Assembly (NCBI GenBank): GCA_964517495.1
Contig: CAZFER010000034.1
Location: 1 to 62,374 of the forward strand
Source of the DNA: CAZFER01 sp964517495
GTDB taxonomy: Bacteria; Hinthialibacterota; Hinthialibacteria; Hinthialibacterales; Hinthialibacteraceae
Length of the DNA stretch: 62,374 nucleotides
Direction of reading: 5' to 3'
Numbering within the stretch: position 1 is the first letter of the stretch; the number at the start of each line of letters is the position of its first letter. Below the pieces are notes generated by a model. It had not been told where the DNA came from, ran no database searches, and saw only the letters and a list, made by a program, of their open reading frames with translations. Made by a program: the position numbers and the translations under genes. Below, one piece after another: positions 53,262-61,946 of this stretch.

Positions 53262-54791
53262 ATGTTGAAACAAGAATCGAGAAGAAATTTCCTGTTGAAA
53301 TCCATTTCGGGAACCTCCGTTTTGGGATTGGGTGACTTATCGTTTTTGTCAGGATTAACACCGGTTTCTGCAGAGGAAGCCAAATTGGATCCTGATATGG
53401 TTCAATTAAAACCCGATATTGAACCGCTCGTGCGCCTGCTTGAAGATACGCCGCGGGATCAGCTATTGGAAGAAGTTGGCGTTAAGTTGAAAAAAGGGTT
53501 GCCTTATCAGCAGTTGCTGGCTTCGCTGCTGCTCGCAGGTGTTAGAAACGTTCAACCGCGCCCAAGTGTGGGTTTTAAATTTCATGCGGTGCTCGTGGTT
53601 AATTCAGCCCATCTCGCGAGTTTGGCCTCTCCGGATTCAGACCGCTGGCTGCCCATCTTTTGGGCCTTGGATTATTTCAAGGATTCACAAGCCCGTGATG
53701 AGAGCCAGGGGAACTGGACCTTGAAAGCGGTTGATGAATCAACATTGCCAGCCGCTCACAATGCTCGGCAGGCTTTTATCGATGCCATGAATAACTGGGA
53801 TGAAGAAGCCGCGAATCGGGCTGTCACATCACTGGCTCGGATGGCTGGTGCACAGGAACTGTTCGAACTGTTTTGCCGGTATGGGGCGAGGGATTATCGT
53901 TCAATCGGCCATAAAGCCATTTTTGTTGCCAACAGTTGGCGCACGTTGCAGTGCATCGGTTGGCGGCATGCTGAACCTGTTCTGCGTTCATTGGCTTATG
54001 CCTTGCTGAATCATGAAGGTGGAAATCCCGCTGAACGGGATGCCCGTGCCGATCGCCCCTGGCGCCATAATCAGAAATTGGCAGAACAAATTAATGATCA
54101 CTGGCAGGAAGGCGAAATAAGCCATGCTGCCACGGTTGAAATGCTGACTGCTTTACGAAATATGGATGAAATAGAAATTTGTTCAAAGGTTGTTGAATTG
54201 CTTAACAAGAACGTTTCACCTCAGTCGATCTGGGATGCGATATTTACAGGGGCGATGGAACTATTGATGAGTCAACCGGGTATTGTGGCCCTGCATGCGG
54301 TAACCACAACCAATGCTTTATATTTTGCCTATCAGCATTGCCATGATGAAAAAACCCGCCGGCTTATGTTGCTGCAAAACGCCGCGTTTTTACCCATGTT
54401 CAAACATTCCATGGGGAACAGGGGGAATATAAGAGACCGGTTGATCAGTGATTTATCAAAAGAAAATGCCAAGAAAGAAAAAAATCAGAATATAGAGAGT
54501 ATTTTCCACGAACTGAGCCATAACCGCTTGTCGGCTGCTCAACAGGCTTATCAGTATTTAAAAAGCGGCCATCAACCTCGTGCATTGATTGATGCCGCCC
54601 GGCTTCTTATTTTCCAAAAAGGGAATGACCCTCACGATTACAAATACAGTTCTGCCGCATTGGAGGATTATTACCATATCTCTCCCGGATGGCGTGATAA
54701 TTATTTGGCAGCCTCATTGTTCAAATTATGCCATGTAGGTGAACCGGACAATCAATTGATTGATCGGGCACGGGCTGCCTTACAAAGTTAG
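53262..54791 (+). CDS. Tat-exported protein of unknown function
   Basis: The 509-residue protein starts with a twin-arginine signal (SRRNFLLKSISGTSVLGLGD) and has GGATGGAAG just before the ATG. The rest is helical, with conserved-looking blocks such as AVLVVNSAHLASLASPDSDR, WLPIFWALDYFKDSQ, and ALHAVTTTNALYFAYQHC. No known catalytic motif is seen. Similar unnamed proteins are known to me from planctomycete-type genomes, but I cannot assign a role. Confidence 0.65.
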   Translation: MLKQESRRNFLLKSISGTSVLGLGDLSFLSGLTPVSAEEAKLDPDMVQLKPDIEPLVRLLEDTPRDQLLEEVGVKLKKGLPYQQLLASLLLAGVRNVQPRPSVGFKFHAVLVVNSAHLASLASPDSDRWLPIFWALDYFKDSQARDESQGNWTLKAVDESTLPAAHNARQAFIDAMNNWDEEAANRAVTSLARMAGAQELFELFCRYGARDYRSIGHKAIFVANSWRTLQCIGWRHAEPVLRSLAYALLNHEGGNPAERDARADRPWRHNQKLAEQINDHWQEGEISHAATVEMLTALRNMDEIEICSKVVELLNKNVSPQSIWDAIFTGAMELLMSQPGIVALHAVTTTNALYFAYQHCHDEKTRRLMLLQNAAFLPMFKHSMGNRGNIRDRLISDLSKENAKKEKNQNIESIFHELSHNRLSAAQQAYQYLKSGHQPRALIDAARLLIFQKGNDPHDYKYSSAALEDYYHISPGWRDNYLAASLFKLCHVGEPDNQLIDRARAALQS

Positions 54792-54866
54792 TTTTTATGC
54801 CGGTAAAATGCATAGGTATCCCTCTACCGAATCGGTGCTTTATGTGTCATTGAGGTATGATGCGCG

Positions 54867-54945
54867 GGGTGCCAAGGGTAAAACGCCGTTCTTTCCCCTT
54901 GAAAATCAACTAGCCTGGGACGCAGCTGGGTGCCAAGGGCAAAAC
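54867..54945. repeat. Short direct repeat GGGTGCCAAGGGYAAAAC
   Basis: GGGTGCCAAGGGTAAAAC at 54867-54884 and GGGTGCCAAGGGCAAAAC at 54928-54945 are 61 bp apart in a gene-free space (54792-55165). No coding meaning is seen. Confidence 0.5.
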
Positions 54946-55165
54946 AGCAAAGCAATCAACCTGCAGGGTGGAGTTCAAAACAGCGCCTTTTACGGTTTTA
55001 ACTCACCGCCCACCAGCTAACTTAATTTTCTATTCTAACAAGAGTTCACCGGGTGTGATGGGTTCATTTTTTTCATATTGAACGCTCCTCAGTGGTAATC
55101 CACGATTTCCACATTTTCTGCACCTGCATCCGTCCAATGAAATCATTTTATGAGAATAACTTCAA

Positions 55166-55513
55166 CTATTCCTTATGCTCATATCTCTCTTGGAGCAATA
55201 TCGATGCCAGTTCAGCTCGAAACTGACTATCGTTTTCCTTCCCACAATTCCGGCACCATTCTTTCAGGGTCTTCGAATCCAAGTATATTTTCTCGGCCAC
55301 TACGCCTGCCGATGCTAAATCTTTCAGAGCCTTTTCGGCCACAGCCAACCATTCCTGATACGTCTCCTCCAGTTGGTCGGGATCAGAAGCGAACGCACGG
55401 ACTTCCTTCCAGTCTGCTTCTGTTTTGTACCAAGCCACTCCAACATATACCTCATTCGTCCGATGCTTCGGTTCTCTGGATTTCCTCTTCTGCTTCTTCG
55501 GTTTGCGTGTCAT
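55166..55513 (-). CDS. Conserved-looking hypothetical protein, Lys-rich N-terminus
   Basis: The 115-residue protein starts MTRKPKKQKRKSREPKHRTN with AGGTAAAG upstream. It continues VYVGVAWYKTEADWKEVRAF and ends in helices (EWLAVAEKALKDLASAGVVA, SKTLKEWCRNCGKENDSQ). The globular part has a clear strand-helix pattern and reads as a real protein. A CRNC pair is present but no full zinc motif. The role is unknown. It stands alone in the long intergenic region. Confidence 0.6.
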   Translation of the reverse strand: MTRKPKKQKRKSREPKHRTNEVYVGVAWYKTEADWKEVRAFASDPDQLEETYQEWLAVAEKALKDLASAGVVAEKIYLDSKTLKEWCRNCGKENDSQFRAELASILLQERYEHKE

Positions 55514-55938
55514 CTAACTTTACCTTATTTGTCATATAATGTTAGCAATAGTGTTTGTTGAAATAACCAATAGGGATACTCCGTTCTCTCTCACCACAGA
55601 TTCGCGCACATTATGCGTCAGCTAACACAGTTACTCAATACGTTCCAAACATAATGCCATATTATTCAGAGTCAATACAGATTCGTTGAAATTTGTCACA
55701 TATTCTAACCGTTGTCTGAACCATGATTTTCAGGATTAGTGGATTACCATGATTTATAATTTTGGAAGGCATCAGATCAATCTCCGAATATCTAATTAAT
55801 CGGACAATCAGGCAAATCAAGGTTCAGACCACGACAACCTGACCGAGAAGGAGATACGGATAGTGGAGAGTGACTTAACTTTGACTTTTAAGATTATAAG
55901 GATTAGCATGATACGTTAAGATTTGATAACACAAATCC

Positions 55939-55968
55939 GGGGAGCATCGGCTTCTAGCCGGTGCTCCC
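55939..55968. repeat. Dispersed hairpin repeat, family B, copy 2
   Basis: GGGGAGCATCGGCTTCTAGC followed by CGGTGCTCCC is an imperfect hairpin. Its reverse complement matches 1335-1360. Confidence 0.6.
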
Positions 55969-56115
55969 AGGTGTCAATTGTTGTAAAGGTAGATTCAGAG
56001 TTGTTTTTTTTAATATCCCTTCCATATCCCTTTGAAGAATCATGACTTATAGCCAAAAATAACTTTTATACTATTCTTTAATCACCCCAAAAAGTCGGAC
56101 TCAGCTCTATAAGTA

Positions 56116-56498
56116 GGAAAGCACATCGTGCCTCCGCGATCGAAAGATCGCCCGTGCTTTCCAAATGATTAACGTTAATCAGATTCAATAAACAGGGCGC
56201 TAATTAAAAAGGATTATACCCTCCTCGATTCGAGAGGATCGAGGACCATTTAGCGAAGAACAAACAAGGCCTATTAAATTTATCTTCGTCAGCGCGAAAG
56301 CGCTGAGATAACCAAGAATAGGATAAATCGAAGCCCCTAACCATAAAATCGGGGCGCCCCGAAACTAAAAATGATAGAGAAAACAAACATATGTCAATCA
56401 ATATTCGCAACAAGGGGTTGTAACCCCTTGTTGGACGCAATCCCTTGTTGAAGGAAAGTTGCTAACAACAAATGATGGATCACACCATTCGATCCATC
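56116..56498 (+). ncRNA. Dense hairpin region, candidate structured RNA
   Basis: At least five stem-loops follow one another. GGAAAGCAC/GTGCTTTCC (56116/56154) encloses GCGATC-GAAA-GATCGC. TCCTCGAT/ATCGAGGA lies near 56223. A three-part nested stem CCTATT/AATAGG, TTATC/GATAA and CAGCGC-GAAA-GCGCTG spans about 56270-56322. CAACAAGGGG/CCCCTTGTTG lies near 56408, and GATGGATC/GATCCATC near 56473. Two stems are capped by GAAA tetraloops on the plus strand, favouring plus-strand RNA. No frame runs through. A cluster of short mobile repeats is the alternative. The rest of 55514-56664 holds nothing else I can support. Confidence 0.4.
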
Positions 56499-56664
56499 AA
56501 TGAAAACCATAAATTTAAAAATTTTTGGAGGGCCAAGCTACGTCTCTAGCCTTTTGCAGCATATTCATTTAATTCCATACACCCAAAAAACTACTTGTCT
56601 CCCCCTTTATTAAATGTGGGGATTGATAACACTTCATATAGAAATTTAACGAAAAGAGGATTCA

Positions 56665-57462
56665 ATGGAATTTTATATTCTGGCGCCTTTATCCGTTGTA
56701 TTGGTCGGGATCGCAAAAGCAGGCTTTGGCGGTGGAGTGGGAATCGCCGCCGTTCCGATATTGATTTTCGCCATGGGTGGCGATGCCAACACGGCGATTG
56801 CAGTCATGTTACCCATTTTGAATGCCTGTGATCTATTCGCCCTTTATCACTATCGATCCACCTTCAACAAGAAAAATCTCCTGTTGTTACTGCCCGGCGT
56901 GATTATTGGCATTACCATCGGCAGTGTGATTATTTGGACCATGAGTGCGGACCAAAACAATGTGGATATGAAACTGAAATTCTGGATTGGGGTCATCACC
57001 TTACTTTATGTTGTTTATGAAGTGGGTAAATCCTGGATCATGAAAGAGTTAAAAGCCTATAAACCTCACGGCTGGCATGGTGTGATTTTTGGAACCGGGA
57101 TTGGAGTCACCTCCACCCTCGCCCATGCCGCTGGCCCGGTGGCCACCATGTTTTTACTCCCTCAAAATATGGGCCGCCGCTTGTTTGTCGGGACCACCGT
57201 CGCTTTGTTCACATTGGTCAATGGATTAAAATTAATTCCCTATTTTTATCTTGAATTAATCAATCTTGACCGTTTATCAACCAGTCTGGTCTTACTCCCC
57301 TTTGTACCGATTGGTACGTTTCTCGGGGTATGGATGAACAAAAAAATGAATGAAACAATATTCAATCGGATTATATACACGCTGCTCTTTATTCTTGGAA
57401 TCAAATTAACGACCGGTTTTGACCCTTTAAGTTATGTATTAAATTTAATTCAAACGAGTTAG
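56665..57462 (+). CDS. Sulfite exporter TauE/SafE family permease (TSUP)
   Basis: The 265-residue protein has about eight hydrophobic segments and the typical N-terminal GIAKAGFGGGVGIAAVPILI. A second half-repeat (WHGVIFGTGIGVTSTLAHAA, GPVATMFLLP) mirrors it. Family members move sulfite, sulfoacetate or other organosulfur anions across the inner membrane. A link to the sulfatase in this window is possible but unproven. AGAGGA precedes the ATG, and its stop is followed at once by the AGGAGG used by tatD. Confidence 0.88.
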   Translation: MEFYILAPLSVVLVGIAKAGFGGGVGIAAVPILIFAMGGDANTAIAVMLPILNACDLFALYHYRSTFNKKNLLLLLPGVIIGITIGSVIIWTMSADQNNVDMKLKFWIGVITLLYVVYEVGKSWIMKELKAYKPHGWHGVIFGTGIGVTSTLAHAAGPVATMFLLPQNMGRRLFVGTTVALFTLVNGLKLIPYFYLELINLDRLSTSLVLLPFVPIGTFLGVWMNKKMNETIFNRIIYTLLFILGIKLTTGFDPLSYVLNLIQTS

Positions 57463-57475
57463 GAGGTTATCCATC

Positions 57476-58243
57476 ATTTCACTATTTGACAGCCATTTGC
57501 ATTTAAACCAGCATGATTTTAACGGATCAGAAGAAGCCATCTGGCATGAAGCAAACCACGCCGGAGTAACCCATGGTGTGGTGATTGGTTATGACATTCA
57601 AAACAGCCAAAAAGCCATCGGCCTCGCCGAACGGCTGCCCAATCTATACGCATCCGTCGGGGTATCGCCCCATGATGCCCAGCAAGCGCCCGAGAATTAT
57701 ATCGACACCCTTCGCCAAATGGCCCAGCACCCCAAAGTGGTGGCCATTGGTGAAGCCGGCTTGGAATATCACCATCCCGTTGGCCCCAAAGAAATGCAAA
57801 TCGAGCATTTCAACCAACAGGCGAGGCTCGCGGATGAACTACAAAAACCGATTGTCATCCACCTGCGCGACGCCGATGAGGATTTTCTACACATCCTCGA
57901 AACCGCGCCACCTCAATCGGCAATATTGCATTGCTTTACTGCTTCCCAAGCCGTTATGGAAAAAGCGGTTTCATTGGGGTATTACATTTCATTTTCTGGC
58001 ATTCTCACCTTTAAAAACGCCAAAGACATCCAATCAATAGCCCCCCTCGTGCCTGAGCAAAACATTTTGATCGAAACCGATTCACCCTATCTCGCCCCCG
58101 TTCCCTATCGTGGAAAACGGTGTGAACCCCCAATGCTGGTTGAAACCGCCAAAAAACTGGCTGACCTGCGTGAGATATCCTTTGAAGAGATAAGCACAAT
58201 CACATTTCAGAATGCTTGCCAGCTCTTTAAGATCGATGAATAG
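57476..58243 (+). CDS. tatD: TatD-family metal-dependent DNase with apparent AUU start
   Basis: Reading from ATT at 57476 gives 255 residues: (M)SLFDSHLHLNQHDFNG. This includes the N-terminal HxH metal site (H7, H9) that all TatD proteins need. The first canonical start in frame (TTG 57497) would remove the first His. AGGAGG at 57461-57466 is well placed for ATT at 57476 or ATC at 57473. Later motifs are AIGEAGLEYHH, PIVIHLRDADEDF, ILHCFTASQ and ILIETDSPYLAP with the metal Asp. TatD enzymes are 3'-exonucleases in DNA repair. AUU starts are known in E. coli infC, where they allow IF3-dependent control. It follows the permease gene by 13 nt. Confidence 0.85.
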   Translation: MSLFDSHLHLNQHDFNGSEEAIWHEANHAGVTHGVVIGYDIQNSQKAIGLAERLPNLYASVGVSPHDAQQAPENYIDTLRQMAQHPKVVAIGEAGLEYHHPVGPKEMQIEHFNQQARLADELQKPIVIHLRDADEDFLHILETAPPQSAILHCFTASQAVMEKAVSLGYYISFSGILTFKNAKDIQSIAPLVPEQNILIETDSPYLAPVPYRGKRCEPPMLVETAKKLADLREISFEEISTITFQNACQLFKIDE

Positions 58244-58268
58244 CATGAATCAGTCTATTCAATCTATG

Positions 58269-61200
58269 TCAATCTGACAGGCATACGATTCGAAAACCAA
58301 CATTGAATACACGCTGCCAACGTGGGTAATTCAACCGGAATGATAAGCGGCAGCGTTCGGGGCGGTCAAAGAACGAACCTCCACGGACTTCACATCTTAC
58401 CGGGTCATTTGATGTTTCAGATTCTGGGGATTGCTGATAACTATCAAGCATCCATTCCGCCGCATTGCCGTGCATGTCAAACAGGCCGAAAGGATTAGGT
58501 TGATAACTCCCAACTGGCGCCGTCACAATGGCTCCGTCATTAAAGCGTGCATCGCTCAAACTCGCACCCTCGAGCACTAAATGTTCAACCCCGCCGGTTA
58601 CTTGCAAGCCATCCTTGCGATATCCCCGGCTGAACGACTCATCCGCCATATTGCCCCACGTTGAGAAATCAGTATCCAAATCCCCATAAAACAGAGGGGT
58701 ATCCGTACCGGCCCGGCATGCATTCTCCCACTGGTATTCGGTTGGCAGGGAAAAATGTTTGCCAGTTTTCTTTGAAAGCCATTGGCAAAAGGCCATCGCC
58801 TGTTTCCATGATACCCTGACCACTGGTTGATCGGGATCATTTAAGATCAATCCTTTATCATCCGATCGGGCATGGCGTTTGGCATAATAACCGCTGTCGT
58901 GGTTTTTATCAAAAAGGCGGAATTGTCGGTTGGTTATTTCATATTTTGCCATCCAAATGGGTCTAATCAAATTCGCACGGCCCAGGGGATATTCAGCTGG
59001 TTCATCCCCCAAATCACCTATCCCATTCTCTCCAGGGGGAATACGAACCATCTCCAATTTGACACCATCGCCCAAATCAATAATCATTTCAACCGGTTTA
59101 TATGGCTGCTGGCAGCGTTTTGCCTTCTCACTATCAAAAGGCAAACCTTCACATTCGATTGGCTTTTTAGATGGCAAAGGTTTAGGCTTGAACCTCGGTT
59201 TAGGTTTATGATGAATGACTGGAATTATCTCAAAATCCACGCCAGGGCCGCCGTACATTTTTTGCAGATCCATACGACGTTTATCCGCATTATCTGGAAC
59301 AGGATACACATCGCCCCAGGTGCCATGGCATGGACCATTAAGATCGATCCAGGTAATCAGGCGATCCCACGCCTCATCATCCAGTTCAATACCGTGGTGA
59401 CCTTTTCTAAGCATTTGAATCAATTCACTGGTATTGGCCATGTATTCACCGGGGATCAGCATGCTGACATCATCTTCAATCGCAACCCTGCGGATGTATG
59501 GTAACAACGCATCATAAGCGGGAGTGTATTTGTTATATCCCTTTGTGTCTTCTTTCATTTTTGGATGCAAACGGCTGACACCCAAGGTGGACAATAATTT
59601 CCCTTTATAATTGGGAAAATACTTCTCAGAGCGCAAATCCAACGAAACATCTGATTGGCCGTTATGGCATTCGACGCAATAACGAGTTAACACAGGCTGC
59701 ACTTCGCGTTCAAAATCAAATCCCCGGGCAGGGCCATACCACTCGGCAATGGCATGAGCTTCTATTTTCCCCGCTCTGGCGTTGCCCGCCAGAGGAGCAT
59801 GTCCTGGTTCTTCATGGCATCCCACACATGAAAGGCTCTCACCCGGCATTAAGGTGAACCAGCTGCGCATTAATTGAACGGCTTGTCCATCCTGATCCAG
59901 TGGTTGTATGCTTAGAGGCGTATTGGCAGGTGCTTTAAACACAGCGGAGCCATCCTCTTCAACGGGAACCGTCCCCAAAATACGCATGGCTTCCCACGGC
60001 CCGCTATATCCAATTTTGTGTGGACCCGCCAGCCCACGATAACCAAAGTGGTATGCAAATACGCGCAGGGACTTAATCGTACCGCGCGGAACACCCTCAA
60101 GTCCATCACCCGCGTAAACATCCTGTAGGAAAACGGTTCCCTCCTTTTGTCCCGGGCGAACTCGATTGGGGATAACCGGTGGCATGTTGCGTTCCTTTAA
60201 GGGAATCGGTTCCAGCAGGGCATAACCTGTTTCTTCTTTTATCAACACTAAATTGTCAAATATATCAGCCAGATAGATACCCCACGGTGAATGGGCATCC
60301 GGCTGGCAGGCCACCAGGAAATATTGATCATTGATTGGATAGGGTGTAAGAAACTTAGGCCAATCATGATCCACCAATTCATCTTTGATCTTGGGTTGTA
60401 TCGGATCGCCTTTGCCCGAAATTCGTTTTACTAAACCCTTCGTTTCATGCCAGCCTTTGTTGATATCGATGAGGACGAGTTGTCCCATGCGGTGGACACC
60501 GTGATAACCGGATAATATGCAAATGATCTTTTCAGGATGCCCAGGGATACCTCGTGGAAAGTACAGCGAATTGGGGAACCACGAATTGCTGCCATAAATG
60601 GCTCGCTGGCCAGTGCCATCAGGGCGCATAAGCATTAACTGGCGAAAGAAGATATGATTGATGCCGGTGTAATCCCATCGGTGATAGAGGATCTGACCAT
60701 CAGGCATAACAGATGGATGAAAATCATGATCCTGGTCAAAGCAGAGCTGCCTCATCTCCTTCCCATCAGCGTTCATGACATACAAATTACTAACATGCCG
60801 TTGCCCATGCCAGCAGGGCACTGATTGATATGACGCCGTGCTGCCGAACACGATTTTCCCTTCTGGGGTATAACAGGCGTCAAAACAATCAACATCGCTT
60901 GGGGTGCGGGAAACCAGCCTTAGGCCTGAGCCATCCACCTTGATTTCCCACACATCCCAATCGTCTTTGCCGGATTGGCTGAACAACAAACGTTCGGCAT
61001 CCCAATGCAGGTCCACTTCTCCCACATAGCCGCTGTTTTCAGGTTTATATAATGTGCGATATTCCTTTTCAGGATGATGTATCGACATAAAAACGAGTTC
61101 GTTTTCATATCCCAATTTTGGTAATGACGAGTTGCATTCATGGTTGCTGGGGAAGCCATATCGTATGGGTTTGTTATCCTTGACTTGGCGCCGAACCAGG

Positions 61201-61538
61201 ATGATTTGATCGAAATCAAGCAATGGATTTGCTAACAGCGCTTCTTTTTGAAGTTGGTGCAATGCCCGAACGCGTTCATCAATCGAATGCGTGTTATCGT
61301 TTCGGATATCTTTCAGCCGCTCAAGATAGGATGATCCATTGGGATAACGGTCACCATTGGTTTGTATTAAATCATCAATCGCTGATTTGAGCGTGTTGAG
61401 CCGATAATCAAATAAACCCTTCGATATCGTTTCCTCTTTATTGTTCGCTGAATAACATCGTTCAGCATGAAACCTAAATATGCCAACAAGAAAAGTTGCG
61501 ATGAGAATAAACAATGAGTTTGAAACGATCTTAGCCAT
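58269..61538 (-). CDS. PD40 / cytochrome-like CxxCH / formylglycine-enzyme-like fusion
   Basis: The 1089-residue protein has an N-terminal membrane/signal segment (SNSLFILIATFLVGIFRF). PD40-type beta-propeller blades follow (for example WDVWEIKVDGSGLRLVSR and NLYVMNADGKEMRQLCFDQD). Two heme-binding-type motifs come next (CVGCHEEPGH near residue 579 and CVECHNGQ near 633), as in planctomycete c-type cytochrome-linked proteins. A C-terminal FGE-sulfatase domain completes it (MVRIPPGENGIGDLGDEPAE, MAKYEITNRQFRLF, SLPTEYQWENACRAG, GLFDMHGNAAEWMLDSYQ). FGE-like domains also occur in proteins unrelated to sulfatase maturation, so activation of the sulfatase is not assured. AGGAG precedes the ATG. 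Confidence 0.85.
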   Translation of the reverse strand: MAKIVSNSLFILIATFLVGIFRFHAERCYSANNKEETISKGLFDYRLNTLKSAIDDLIQTNGDRYPNGSSYLERLKDIRNDNTHSIDERVRALHQLQKEALLANPLLDFDQIILVRRQVKDNKPIRYGFPSNHECNSSLPKLGYENELVFMSIHHPEKEYRTLYKPENSGYVGEVDLHWDAERLLFSQSGKDDWDVWEIKVDGSGLRLVSRTPSDVDCFDACYTPEGKIVFGSTASYQSVPCWHGQRHVSNLYVMNADGKEMRQLCFDQDHDFHPSVMPDGQILYHRWDYTGINHIFFRQLMLMRPDGTGQRAIYGSNSWFPNSLYFPRGIPGHPEKIICILSGYHGVHRMGQLVLIDINKGWHETKGLVKRISGKGDPIQPKIKDELVDHDWPKFLTPYPINDQYFLVACQPDAHSPWGIYLADIFDNLVLIKEETGYALLEPIPLKERNMPPVIPNRVRPGQKEGTVFLQDVYAGDGLEGVPRGTIKSLRVFAYHFGYRGLAGPHKIGYSGPWEAMRILGTVPVEEDGSAVFKAPANTPLSIQPLDQDGQAVQLMRSWFTLMPGESLSCVGCHEEPGHAPLAGNARAGKIEAHAIAEWYGPARGFDFEREVQPVLTRYCVECHNGQSDVSLDLRSEKYFPNYKGKLLSTLGVSRLHPKMKEDTKGYNKYTPAYDALLPYIRRVAIEDDVSMLIPGEYMANTSELIQMLRKGHHGIELDDEAWDRLITWIDLNGPCHGTWGDVYPVPDNADKRRMDLQKMYGGPGVDFEIIPVIHHKPKPRFKPKPLPSKKPIECEGLPFDSEKAKRCQQPYKPVEMIIDLGDGVKLEMVRIPPGENGIGDLGDEPAEYPLGRANLIRPIWMAKYEITNRQFRLFDKNHDSGYYAKRHARSDDKGLILNDPDQPVVRVSWKQAMAFCQWLSKKTGKHFSLPTEYQWENACRAGTDTPLFYGDLDTDFSTWGNMADESFSRGYRKDGLQVTGGVEHLVLEGASLSDARFNDGAIVTAPVGSYQPNPFGLFDMHGNAAEWMLDSYQQSPESETSNDPVRCEVRGGSFFDRPERCRLSFRLNYPRWQRVFNVGFRIVCLSD

Positions 61539-61553
61539 AGATGAAAAGAACTC

Positions 61554-61814
61554 CTAACCATCGGTATCGTATTTCCAACGATGGAGAGACTGATAATTTG
61601 GCCACGCAATACGAACAATGTCCAGTGTTTTCCGGCGTTCTTTATTGGGATCAACATTTCCCTTTAGAAGAACCAGTATCTCGAGGCCTGAACCTGCATC
61701 GGCCTTTCCTACGGCGTGATATCCCAAGAGACACATCCGATCGAGACAGTCATCATAGCGTGATGAAAATTCAGATTTCAGTTTTTCCAGGGTTTGTTTA
61801 TGACAGGTATTCAT
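61554..61814 (-). CDS. Degenerate MNT-type nucleotidyltransferase (antitoxin-like)
   Basis: The 86-residue frame reads LEKLKSEFSSRYDDCLDRMC then LLGYHAVGKADAGSGLEILV and a DPNKERRKTLDIV stretch. This is the layout of minimal nucleotidyltransferases (MNT, partner of HEPN toxins), where the core is normally GSRARG...DSDIDLLV. Here the GS is GY and the DxD is ExL, so catalysis is probably lost. The C-terminal part after DIV does not resemble the family and may be truncated. No HEPN gene is beside it. Probably a decaying gene. Confidence 0.5.
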   Translation of the reverse strand: MNTCHKQTLEKLKSEFSSRYDDCLDRMCLLGYHAVGKADAGSGLEILVLLKGNVDPNKERRKTLDIVRIAWPNYQSLHRWKYDTDG

Positions 61815-61946
61815 AAGTTTGCATTGATGGGCCGATCGACGCGACTCTTACTACGTATATAGCCAAAACAAAGATCAACGATTTCCCATGATCGCCATGA
61901 GAGATTCAAAAATGATCTATTTTGGTTGAATATTGGCGAATTATGT

